A stretch of DNA of 64,000 bases from Capra hircus (lineage: Eukaryota; Chordata; Mammalia; Artiodactyla; Bovidae): contig NC_030812.1 of the NCBI RefSeq assembly GCF_001704415.2, positions 55,992,593 through 56,056,592 of the forward strand, written 5' to 3'. The first letter of the stretch is position 1. Each line of letters starts with the position of its first letter. The position numbers and the translations under genes are program-made. The notes under the pieces were generated by a model. That model had not been told where the DNA came from. It was given only the letters and a program-made list of their open reading frames with translations, and did no database searches. Positions 56,146-64,000 of the stretch are shown piece after piece.

Positions 56146-56274
56146 AGTAAACATATCAGATTTTGGAAGTGATGAAATAAGATAACGTAGGTGAAAGTGA
56201 CTAGTAGGTCGTGGTGACTAAGACATATTTAATTGCTCAGTTGTTGCTTTTGTTTGTTTGGGGGTTTCTTTGCC

Positions 56275-56411
56275 ACTTTATTTTTTTAATTGAGGGATAA
56301 TTGCTTTATAGAATTTTGTGGCTTTCTGTCATACATCGAAAAGAATCAGCCATGTCCCCTCCTTCCCACATCTCCCTCCCATCCCCTTCCCCATCCCACT
56401 CTTCTAGATGG
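56275..56411 (-). mobile_element. L1 3' end next to the exon 2 splice donor
   Basis: Antisense L1 3' end: TTTTTTTAATTGAGGGATAATTGC, GTGGCTTTCTGTCATACATCG, CACATCTCCCTCCCATCCCC, CTTCTAGATGG. Its far end is about 20 bp from the donor at 56431. On the gene's strand it lies in sense orientation. Confidence 0.82.
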
Positions 56412-56431
56412 TTTTAACTTTAGAGTCTTAC

Positions 56432-56690
56432 CTCAGAATATCTGAGAAGGCTTCCACTCCATACTTGGAACAACAGTAGACTGCTCCAAAGAAAGCAATT
56501 CTCCCCAGAATGCTGGAGACATTGACAATTCTCCCCTGTGCTCTCCTTACCAGGGGAAGCATGCTCAGGGTCACCTCTATCACACCAATGAGGTTCACCC
56601 TAAGGGTATCCCTGTAGGTCTCAATCTTCACCCATTCAGCATAGCCATGTGAGTGAAAAATGCCTGCATTGTTGACCAGACCCCAGAGCC
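56432..56690 (-). CDS. HSD17B6: HSD17B6 coding exon 2 (catalytic Ser/Tyr/Lys)
   Basis: 259 nt in phase between an acceptor (TTGTTTTAG, AG at 56692-56691) and a donor (GTAAGA from 56431). It codes for residues 105-191 and holds most of the active site: LVNNAG (109-114), the N137 turn, VNVSS ending in catalytic Ser164, and YCCSK with Tyr176 and Lys180. The segment around residues 115-136, which lines the substrate pocket in this family, looks quite unlike the human protein as I remember it, while the catalytic residues are intact. Inference: substrate preference may differ between species. An L1 3' end reaches to within about 20 bp of the donor. Confidence 0.93.
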
Positions 56691-56692
56691 CT

Positions 56693-57835
56693 AAAACAAT
56701 AAAAATCAAAGCAGGAGTTTAGTTTCAGACAAAAATGACAGACTTCTACCTTGATCAATCTTTCTGTTGAAAACAGCTAAAAATGCTAGACAAAATATAC
56801 TTTTTCAATCTTAAACAAATCAGAGTATGTATTTTCAATCTTAAACACATCTATCAGTAAGGAAATAAAAGAAGGTCAAGCCAAAAACAAAGAGAAGGCA
56901 GGAATCCAGGGAGGATAAACAGAACCCTAATGATAGCTTTTGATTTGAGGGAATTTGCCAAACAGTGTGAACTGAACTTCAGTATTTATAGCATCAAAAA
57001 ATATACACAATTAGAAGATACGAAGTCCAAGGCCCACTAAGGTAGGGAGTCTAGTAAAAAGACTCTTTCTGGATTAAATGGCTATATTATCACTTTAAGG
57101 GTGAAACAGAAAGTACTTTCAAAGGACTGAAAGTATATCTTCTTGTCTTGAGCTCTGGAGTTGGAGGGAGAAGAAAAGAATCAGTCTCAAGGACCAAAAT
57201 GAAAAGCAGATTTGGTGAAGATGAGACAATAAGAGTTCTCCTTTAGATTTGGTGAGTTTGAGCTTCCAGGAGAATTTCCAGTTGATAAAACCAGCAAGTA
57301 GTTGGAAATTCAGGTGTGATGAACAAGAAACAATTTAGAAATCAAGGCATAAAGGTAATAGATTAAACTATGTGTAAATGAGATCCATTCAACACCTGTT
57401 GAGCCCTCAACATGTATCAGACAATATGTTACAAACTGGGAATACAGTGATGGTTAACAGAGATCCATGTCCTTGAGCACACTCTCTAACAGGTGGGAAA
57501 ACATTAACAATAATAATAACAGTACAGTAGAAATAAACCACTATGTACAGCACAGAGGCTATAACTAACCATAACTTCTGCCACTGGAGTCAAGAACATC
57601 CTCAGGTAGGAGTAATATTTTAAAATCAGTTTCCTAATTTAAAGCAAATTAAAAAAAATTAACATTCTTCAATCCAAAAAAATAATTTTATTACTATTTT
57701 AGAACTCATTGGATGAATAGATATCTAGGAGGTCCAATTATCAGGACCTAAAGAATCATAAAACAAGGAGAGAAAGAAGAAAGGGATCAAAGAGGATTTG
57801 GATAATATCCAGAGAAAATGAACTTTAGAAAAGTG
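56693..57835. other. HSD17B6: HSD17B6 intron 1, single-copy part
   Basis: No young repeat. A short direct repeat TTTTCAATCTTAAACA occurs twice at 56800-56850. Around 57385-57490 the order CATTCAACACCTGTTGAGC ... GGGAATACAGTGATGG resembles an old mammalian interspersed repeat. Confidence 0.45.
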
Positions 57836-57839
57836 GATT

Positions 57840-58618
57840 TATCCATAATTGCCAAAAAATTTAACAACCAAGATGTCCTTCAGTAAGTGAATGGATAAAC
57901 AAACTGTTGTATATACAGTGGAATATTATTCAGGAATAAAATTAAATGAGTACTCAAGCCACAGAAAAACACAGAGGGCCCTTAAGTGCATATTGTTAAA
58001 TGAAAGAAGCCAGTCTAAAAAGCTACATCCAATACGGTTCCAATCGCATGACATCTGAGAAAACGTAAAACTATGGAAAGAGTGGGGACAACAGAGGACG
58101 AGATGGTTGGATGGCATCACTGAGTTTGAGCAAGGAGATGGTGAAGGACAGGGAAGCCTGGCATGCTGAAATCCATGGGGTGGCAAAGAGTTGGACACAA
58201 ATGAGTAACTGCACAACAGCAACATGGAAAAAGTAAAAGGCTGCACAGTTGCCAGGATTTGGGAGGAGTGGAGGAGAGCAGAGGAGGTGAATAGGTGGAG
58301 CCAAAGGATTTTTAGGACACTGAAAGTATTCTGCATCATACTATAATGGTAAATACAGGATATTTTACATTTGGCAAAACCTATAGAACCATACAACACA
58401 AAGTGGATCTTAATGTAAACTATAGACTTTCATTAATGCTAATGTATCAATATCAGTTTATCAATGTAATAAATGTACCACACCAATGCAAGATGTTACT
58501 AATAGGAGAAACTATAAGAGGGGGGTTGCGTATGGGAACTCTGTGCTTTCCAACTTTTCTGTAAATCTATCACTGCTCTAAGGAATACAGCCTATTAATT
58601 AGAAAAAATAAAATGAAA
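57840..58618 (+). mobile_element. Old L1 end region in intron 1, split by a BovB
   Basis: ATTGCCAAAAAATTTAACAACC, GTGGAATATTATTCAGG, AGAAGCCAGTCTAAAAAG; after the BovB, GGATTTTTAGGACACTGAAAG and TTTCTGTAAATCTATCACTGC. Typical old L1 3' end. Confidence 0.85.
58084..58223 (+). mobile_element. Short BovB 3' end
   Basis: 140 bp: GGGGACAACAGAGGACGAGATGG ... GGACACAAATGAGTAACTGC ACAAC. TSD ATGGAAAGAGT (58073-58083) / ATGGAAAAAGT (58224-58234). Confidence 0.9.
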
Positions 58619-58997
58619 ACTTATTTTTAAAAAAAGACGATCAAAGTCTGGCTTCAAAGAATGTCTGTATTTTAGATGGTAGCCAAGGGAAAAAGAAGCA
58701 GATCCTTAAGAACACCTTGAAAATTCTTCAAACATGAAGAATTGTGAAGAAAAGAATTGTGGTTGTAAATACTTCACTTGCAAGTTGAGATAACAGCCTG
58801 CAATCTACTGGGTTCATTTTTCAATGCAAACATTGTTAAGGAAAAAAAACACTGCCAAAGATCACAACTGTCTTTCAAATGACAAAGCCAGTCTTTCAAG
58901 CCCTGCTTTTGAGATTATATATGTGTAACATATATGCACATAAAATGTTAACATCTTCATGCCTGAGTAAATGAAAGGAGAAAAAACTTCCCCATAC

Positions 58998-59310
58998 CTC
59001 TGTCCCCAACACGCTCCTTCACCCACTCAGTGGCCGCAGCAATGCTCTCTGTCTTGGTGACGTCTAGAATCACTGTCTGCAGCCTATCTGATGTCTGGTT
59101 CCTCAGCTGCTCGGCCCCCTGCTCTGTCAGACACCCAGCCAGGACCTTCAAGCCTCGCAGGTCCAGCTGCCTGGCCAGCTGGTTCCCGAAGCCTGAGTCA
59201 CAGCCCGTGATGAAGACGAACTTGTCCCGGAGGTGGCTCACCACCTGCCTCTCCCGGTACCAGCGCAGGAGGTAGTATAGGACCACGAGGACCGCCAGGT
59301 ACAGCCACAT
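58998..59310 (-). CDS. HSD17B6: HSD17B6 coding exon 1 (ATG, membrane anchor, NAD-binding loop)
   Basis: This exon codes for residues 1-104 and the first base of codon 105. The start is the ATG at 59310-59308. It opens with a hydrophobic leader (MWLYLAVLVVLYYLL) followed by the basic RWYRER, a signal-anchor typical of the RDH/HSD17B6 family. The Rossmann cofactor motif TGCDSGFG is at residues 35-42 and the acidic LDVT turn is around residue 83. Reading runs to ...GDRG and is cut by a GT donor (GTATGG) at 58997. The exon is GC-richer than the flanking introns. No frameshift or internal stop is present. Confidence 0.93.
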
Positions 59311-59345
59311 GGTGAGAGGACCTCCTTCAAAAGAAAAAGAACAGC
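59311..59345 (-). promoter_or_regulatory. HSD17B6: Probable splice acceptor in front of the HSD17B6 start codon
   Basis: Upstream of the ATG the minus strand reads a pyrimidine-rich run (TTCTTTTTCTTTTGAAG) whose AG falls at 59326-59325. This leaves only 14 bases of leader in this exon. HSD17B6 genes are known to have non-coding 5' exons, so a further exon and the promoter probably lie upstream, in or beyond the rest of the window. I could not identify that exon. Confidence 0.55.
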
Positions 59346-60160
59346 TTTCATTTTATTCCTTCCTTTTTTCTTTAACCAGTATTTACTATGTGCCAACCAT
59401 TGCACTATTTGCTAGCACTCTGTATTAACTAACACATGGTCCTACCCTCTAGCCACAGTCTAGAGAGGGGAATCAGGGAAGTAACCAAACAACTGCATTC
59501 CAATTGTGGTAGATGCCAAACAGAAGTATACACAGTCTGATGGAGCTATAAAGGAGAGTGACCCACTACCTGCTAAGTTAGACCTAGCTTCACAGAGGCA
59601 ATAATTTTTGAAATACTTCCAATAAAATAGTTAAAGAGTTCAAAAAGTGGATAAGGATGAAACTACATTCCAGACAGCAATAATGTGTACATGAACGGAG
59701 GGGTGAGCAGCATAAAACTTCCTGATACCTACAAGCAGTTTAGGTGATGTAGAGAGCATATGGAACAAGAAATGGAAGGTGAAGTGGTAAAGGGTCAGAC
59801 CAGGAGGGGTCCTGTAAACCGCACGAAGGAATCTGGATGTATGTTATAGGCAACAAGGGTGTGCCATTAGAAGGTATTAAACTGAAGGCTAAGATGGCCA
59901 GGTTTAGCTTTAGAAAGATCTGTCTCACAGTGGGAATGAAGAATGGATTTAACAGGGGTATGATGAAAGCAAATAGATTAGTTAAGAGATCTAACAGTTT
60001 GGTGAGACATTGTAGCCACAGCAGTTTGTAAATATAGACCAATCATATGCATTGTTGAAATGAATGTTCAGAGATGCCTACACTTCTATACGTAGTTCTA
60101 GAGAAACATCCACCTTTTGGGGGCAATCTGTAGTTTCTGGCTGAACTAACACATGACACA
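59327..60160. other. HSD17B6: Sequence upstream of the HSD17B6 coding start
   Basis: Would hold intron or 5' exon sequence of the gene if the acceptor call is right. I recognise no promoter element or exon. A MIR-like word (CAGTATTTACTATGTGCCAACC) is near 59378. Confidence 0.4.
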
Positions 60161-60169
60161 TAAAGTCAT

Positions 60170-60390
60170 GTGCATGCTCAGTCTTTCAGTCGTTTCCGAC
60201 TCTGTGCAAAGCCATGGACTGAAGCCACAAAGCTCTTCTGTCCATGGGATTCCCCAGGCAAGAATACTGGAGTGGGTTGCTATTTCCTTCTCCAGGGAAT
60301 CTTCCCAGCCCAAGGATCAAACTCGAATCTCCTGAATCTCCTGGGTCTCCTGCCTTGGCAGGTGGATTCTTTAACACAGAGCCACCTGGG
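60170..60390 (-). mobile_element. Bov-tA SINE
   Basis: Antisense Bov-tA. TSD AAGTCAT at 60163-60169 and 60391-60397. A short GAATCTCCT duplication lies inside, near 60325-60345. Confidence 0.9.
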
Positions 60391-60418
60391 AAGTCATAGA
60401 TAGAGGTAAAAGATGGGT

Positions 60419-60765
60419 GTAGGGGCTTCCCTGGTGGTCTAGTGGTTGAGAATCACTTTGTAATGTAGGAGACACCAGTTGGATCCCTGGCCTGAGAAGA
60501 TCCCACGTGCCAGGGGGCAACTAAGCCTGTGCACCGCAACTTATGAGCCTGTGCTCTAGAACCTGAGAACCACAACTACCGAGCCCACACGCAGCAAACA
60601 ATGAAGCTTGCATGCCTGGAGCCCATGCTCCACAACAAGAGAAGCCACCACAGGTAGAAACCCACATGCCATGACCAGAGAGTAAGCCCCTGCTCACCGC
60701 AGCTAGAGAAAGCCCAAGTGCAGCAACGAAGACCCAGATCAGCCATAAATAAAGATTTTTTTAAT
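60419..60765 (+). mobile_element. CHR-type SINE
   Basis: GGGGCTTCCCTGGTGGTCTAGTGG ... AGCCATAAATAAAGATTTTTTT. TSD AGATGGGT at 60411-60418 and 60766-60773. Confidence 0.94.
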
Positions 60766-61189
60766 AGATGGGTTTGGGCCCACTAGGACATCACAAGGCC
60801 TACACAATGCTTACCTTAGCTTGGCTTTAAGGTCTCCCCAGCGCTCTGATCCCAGATTTCTTTCTTAGCCTCCTCTTTTACCATCCTCTTTTGCACCCTA
60901 CTCTTTAGCTGTAATAAGCACCTTTCAATAACCCACACAGTACAGGCTTTTCATGCCCCAGTATACAATTCTGTCTATAATTCTTTGCCAGCTCTCATCC
61001 ATTTGACAAATAATACTCATCTGTTAAGACTCCACTGAATCATTTTCATTCAACAACATCAATTCAACATCCACTATGAGTCAGACACAATGTTAAGCAC
61101 TGATACACAAAAGCGAACAAAACAAGATTCCATTATGCATTGAATTCATGGTCCAAGTGTAAAGACTGACAAGAAAACAATGCAATATA

Positions 61190-61565
61190 CAGTCATCCCT
61201 TGGTATCCATGAGGGGTTGGTTCCAGGACCCTTCACAAATACCAAAATCTGAGGATGTTCTGTCCCTTATGTAAAATGACATAGTATTTGCATATAACCT
61301 ATGAATATCCTCCTTAAATCATCTCTAGATTACTTACCATACCTAATATAATGTAAATGATTTGGAAATAGGTGAAAATACAATGTAAATGCCTGTAATT
61401 AGTTGTAAATGTGGTGTAAATGCTATGTAAATAGTTGCTGGCATGAAGCAAATTCAAGTTCAGCTTTTTTGGAACTTTCGGGAAATTTTTCTCCTAATAT
61501 TTTTAATCTGTGGTTGGTTGAATCTGCAGGTGCAAAACCTGTAAATATGGAGGGCCAACCATAAT
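61190..61565 (+). mobile_element. Tigger-type (MER2-like) DNA transposon
   Basis: CAGTCATCCCTTGGTATCCATGAGGGGTTGGTTCCAGGACC at one end and GGTTGGTTGAATCTGCAGG ... AATATGGAGGGCCAACC at the other are inverted ends of the mariner/Tigger class, flanked by TA. Non-autonomous. Internal ATGTAAAT words recur. Confidence 0.82.
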
Positions 61566-62135
61566 AGAAGTAAGGGCCAGATGCTGTTGGAGCATTCAGG
61601 AGAGGCTTCCAAGCCAGTCCAAGAACTGAGAGGTTTCCTAGTGAGAATAAAGTATAACTTGAGATCAAAAGCATAATAAAATTATAGTAAGAGCAGCTAA
61701 CACTTGCAAAGCACATGCTGTATTACAGGTCCTGTTATAAGCATTTCATATATATTAAGTCATTGAATTTTCATAACAGCCCATTAAGGTAGGTCCTATC
61801 AATATCCCTGTGTGTCAGTTCAGATTCCAAGACAGAAACAGACATTCAAGGCATTCACTGGGGGAAAATACCTAAAGAGACTAAAGGTGGAAAGTGCAGG
61901 AGTAGGTGCCAATACAGGTCTGAAACAAGAAAGAGAAGGAAAGTTGGATTTAAAAGGAAGAAACTTAAACTGCCGTTCAGCCCTGAGAAACTCTCAGCTA
62001 GGCCAACGAGGGTCCTTGAACAAAGACTGCCCAGTAGAGTTCTATGTTGTGCTGAACTGGTTGGAACTTTCAGTTCCACCTCCTGACCTCCAGGGAGAGG
62101 AGAGGGGTTGGAGATTGAGTTTAATCACTAACGGC
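61566..62135. other. Unassigned sequence
   Basis: A short MIR-like end (CACTTGCAAAGCACATGCTG ... TTTTCATAACAGCCCATTAAGGTAGG) spans about 61695-61800. The rest is unassigned, and the frames on both strands at 61812-62141 lack domains. Confidence 0.45.
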
Positions 62136-62146
62136 CAATGACTTAA

Positions 62147-62354
62147 GGGGCTTCCCTGATAGCTCAGCTAGTAAAAAATTGGCCTGCAATGCAGGAGGCC
62201 CTGGTTCAATTCCTGGGTTGGGAAGTTCCCTTGGAGAAGGGCATGGCAACCCACTCCAGTATGTTTGCCTGGAGAATCCCATGGACCGAGGAACCTGGCG
62301 GGCTGCAGTCCATGGCGTCACAAAGAGTCAGACGCTACTGAGTAATGAAGCATA
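62147..62354 (+). mobile_element. Bov-tA SINE
   Basis: GGGGCTTCCCTGATAGCTCAGC ... ACGCTACTGAGTAATGAAGC. TSD CAATGACTTAA (62136-62146) / CAATGATTTAA (62355-62365). Confidence 0.93.
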
Positions 62355-62504
62355 CAATGATTTAAATCAATTCTGCCTAGGTAATGAAGCCTCCACCAAA
62401 ACCAAAAAGGATAGGGTTCAGAGAGCTTCCAGATGAACATTGGGAGATTCAGGGAAGGTGGCTTGGAGAGGGCAGAGAAGTTCTGTCGTGTCCACTAAGT
62501 TCTG

Positions 62505-62708
62505 TCGTGTGTCACTAAGTCGTGTCCAGCTCTTGTGACCCCCATGGACTGTAGCCCACCAGGCTCCTCTGTCCATGGGGTTCTTCAGACAAGAATACTG
62601 GAGTGGGGTGCCATTTCCTTCTCCAGGGGATCTTCCTGACCCAGGGATTGAACCCGGGTCTCTTGCATTGCAGGCAGATTATTTACCAAGTGAGCTACAA
62701 GGAAACCC
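62505..62708 (-). mobile_element. Bov-tA SINE
   Basis: Antisense Bov-tA. Just before it, TTCTGTCGTGT is duplicated (62483-62515). Confidence 0.9.
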
Positions 62709-62744
62709 AGACCTTGCCCTAAGCATCTATTCCGTCTAGCTGCT

Positions 62745-63055
62745 CCTGAGTTATATCCTTTTATAATAAACCGGTCATCAAATAAGTAAAATGTCCCTCT
62801 GTAAATTCTGTTAGCCACTATAGCAAATTAATCAAACCCAAGGATGGGGTTGCTGGATCCTTGAAACTACTGTCTGTCAGAAGCACGGGTGATAATCTGG
62901 GCTTATAACTGGTGTCCAAAGTGAGGGGTGAAGAGAATAGTAGGCTTGTAGGACTGAACCCTTAACTTGTGAAATCTAATGTTGTCTCCTTGTCGTTAGC
63001 ATCAGAACTGAGTTGAATTGTGAAACACCTAACTGGTGTTGCAGAGAATCATTTT
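62745..63055 (+). mobile_element. LTR-like sequence (ERVL-type suspected)
   Basis: TTTTATAATAAACCGGTCATC, AGCCACTATAGCAAATTAATC, GAAGCACGGGTGATAATCTGGGC and CTAACTGGTGTTGCAGAGAATC follow the order of an old mammalian LTR 3' part, with an early AATAAA. The family is not certain. Confidence 0.55.
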
Positions 63056-64000
63056 TTTATAACTAGGTCCAGAACTGTTGAAGGTAGAGGTGAATAGAAA
63101 TCGAGGAGCCAGTGAAGGGGAGAAAACAGTGGACAGAGACATTGAATGCTCCCTCCCTCCTCTGCTCTTTCTCTCCTTTTCCCTCCTCCCCCTGCCTCCG
63201 TATTCTCTCCCCTCCCCCAAGTTTTCTGCTCTCTCCAGTATGAGTCCTGTGTTCTCTAGGCAACTGCCTCTATTCTGCCCAGTTGTCATTCTCTGGTGCA
63301 CTGTACTAACAGGGCTTCATCCTGCCTGTCTGTTGACTAAAAGGGTAATTTCCTGATGCTATTCAAAGATGAGAATCCATGTCCCCGGTGAAGAGGAAGC
63401 TTGGAACCCACAGCCTTTCTACGTATTACTATTCAACCACCACATAGTAAGACTAAACTTGAAAAAAGACATATGCCAGGCCAGGCAGAATCCCAAAACA
63501 TAAGCCAAAATTGAATATGAATCAAAAGCCTTGAGATGTCTTGACTATTTCAAATATCTATATCCCTTGACCTGACCATTTTCTGAGGCTCTATCCTGTG
63601 TTTCTCATTTCCTTAAGTACTCTCCAGCCAGATGTTGAGCCAGATAGTCAATATATCCAAGATAGAACACATCATATTTTCTCCTAAAACTGTTTCTCCT
63701 CCAGGATTCCCAATTTCTATTTGTATTATTTTTAGTCTTAAGGCTCTGACACTTTCTCTTCATTGCCCCATGCATTCCCTCTAGAGATGAGGCTGTAGAG
63801 TCCAGCTCTCTATCTGGAGCACCTGTCCCCTACCCTTCAATCCCATGGTCACACCCATTGTTCAAGCCTTCAACATTCAGTACCTCTTGCTTGCCCTATC
63901 ATAGGAGCATTCTCACCATCCCCACAGTGTTAGTCCCTTCTCGCCTCCCCACAGTGCTGTCTGATAATTTTCCTCAAGCACAGCTCTGTTGATGTCACTA
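63056..64000. other. Unassigned, with pyrimidine-rich tract
   Basis: A CT-rich stretch at 63148-63235 (polypurine/polypyrimidine asymmetry) produces overlapping open frames on both strands. The remainder is single-copy with no recognised gene. Confidence 0.5.

Larger units (their letters stand above)
46235..59324 (-). other. HSD17B6: HSD17B6 gene (17-beta-hydroxysteroid dehydrogenase type 6), four coding exons
   Basis: Four minus-strand exons join in phase (313 + 259 + 164 + 218 nt = 954 nt) to give 317 residues plus a TAA stop, the usual length for this SDR. Family knowledge: HSD17B6 is a membrane-bound NAD-dependent enzyme of the endoplasmic reticulum or early endosome. It oxidises 3-alpha-androstanediol and other 3-alpha-hydroxysteroids, has retinol dehydrogenase and 3-epimerase activity, and acts in androgen and retinoid metabolism. 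Seen here: an N-terminal hydrophobic anchor (residues about 2-15), TGCDSGFG cofactor loop (35-42), NNAG (111-114), Ser164, Tyr176 and Lys180 of the catalytic YxxxK, and PGYFRT (206-211). Introns of 2307, 3711 and 5674 bp are full of repeats. The paralogues RDH16, SDR9C7 and RDH5 share this exon layout; the C-terminal stretch SLADYILTRSWPKPAQAV-like ending favours HSD17B6. The outer limits are the inferred splice acceptor and cleavage site. Confidence 0.9.

Noticed and set aside
46665..56709. Internal Met starts that extend exons 2-4 as separate small proteins
   Set aside because: The extra residues come from intron bases before AG acceptors or after GT donors; phases fit only the spliced gene.
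46665..59310. RDH16, SDR9C7 or RDH5 as the identity of the SDR gene
   Set aside because: They share the fold and exon plan, but the 317-aa length, the exon 4 sequence (STNLNLVTDCMEHALTSV and the WPKPAQAV end) and exon 1 favour HSD17B6. A tree would settle it.
5964..60765. tRNA-like heads of CHR and Bov-tA elements as tRNA genes
   Set aside because: A/B-box-like sequence is part of SINE heads; none folds into a plausible intact tRNA with anticodon arm and all come with SINE bodies and TSDs.
63029..63356. Overlapping ORFs on both strands near 63.1-63.3 kb
   Set aside because: They arise from a CT-rich tract; opposite-strand frames overlap fully and show no domain or splice context.
1..64000. 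CRISPR arrays, operons, phage or other prokaryotic systems
   Set aside because: Spaced direct repeats, ribosome binding sites and dense coding are absent; everything recognisable is mammalian repeat or a spliced gene.

Overview
The window is nuclear DNA of a bovid ruminant (cattle, buffalo, sheep, goat group). The evidence is its repeat content: at least thirteen BovB (RTE-type) LINE copies, more than twenty Bov-tA/Bov-A SINEs, about ten tRNA-derived CHR-type SINEs, and L1 copies with ruminant-type 3' ends, layered on older mammalian repeats (MIR, MER5A, a Tigger-type element, MaLR LTR). There is no bacterial or viral gene organisation, no CRISPR array and no operon.

The one host gene I can support is on the minus strand between about 46.2 and 59.3 kb. 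Four coding exons (59310-58998, 56690-56432, 52720-52557, 46882-46665) join in phase, all with GT/AG splice sites, to an uninterrupted 317-residue short-chain dehydrogenase/reductase. Its C-terminus and length fit HSD17B6 (17-beta-hydroxysteroid dehydrogenase type 6, retinol/3-alpha-hydroxysteroid dehydrogenase). A splice acceptor 14 bases before the ATG suggests an upstream non-coding exon. A poly(A) signal lies at 46261-46256.

Layout: 0.15-3.1 kb, a long BovB; 3.2-5.9 kb, L1 pieces including a repetitive GC-rich 5' UTR; 6.5-14.4 kb, a minus-strand gammaretrovirus-like endogenous retrovirus reduced to gag, RT, RNase H and integrase shards by later L1, SINE and BovB insertions, including a BovB that looks twin-primed and holds another BovB; 14.4-19.1 kb, nested L1/BovB/SINEs; 19.2-26.6 kb, a nearly full-length but dead L1, meeting an opposite-strand L1 tail-to-tail at 26.56 kb; 28.5-33.3 kb, mostly single-copy sequence plus an LTR; 33.4-38.7 kb, L1 and two BovBs; 40.3-42.7 kb, BovB plus an L1 split by a solo LTR; 42.7-46.2 kb, older L1 and stacked SINEs; 46.2-59.3 kb, HSD17B6 with repeat-filled introns; 59.3-64 kb, upstream flank with SINEs, a Tigger-like DNA transposon and an LTR-like block.

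I looked for an undescribed system and did not find one. The interesting material is in the order of insertions: target-site duplications (TSDs) that date events, same-site double insertions, a probable twin-priming inversion, an L1 palindrome, and two neighbouring intronic BovBs that share private variants. Repeat family names come from recognition of consensus-like sequence, not a database search; most element ends without a stated TSD are accurate only to about 10-30 bases.
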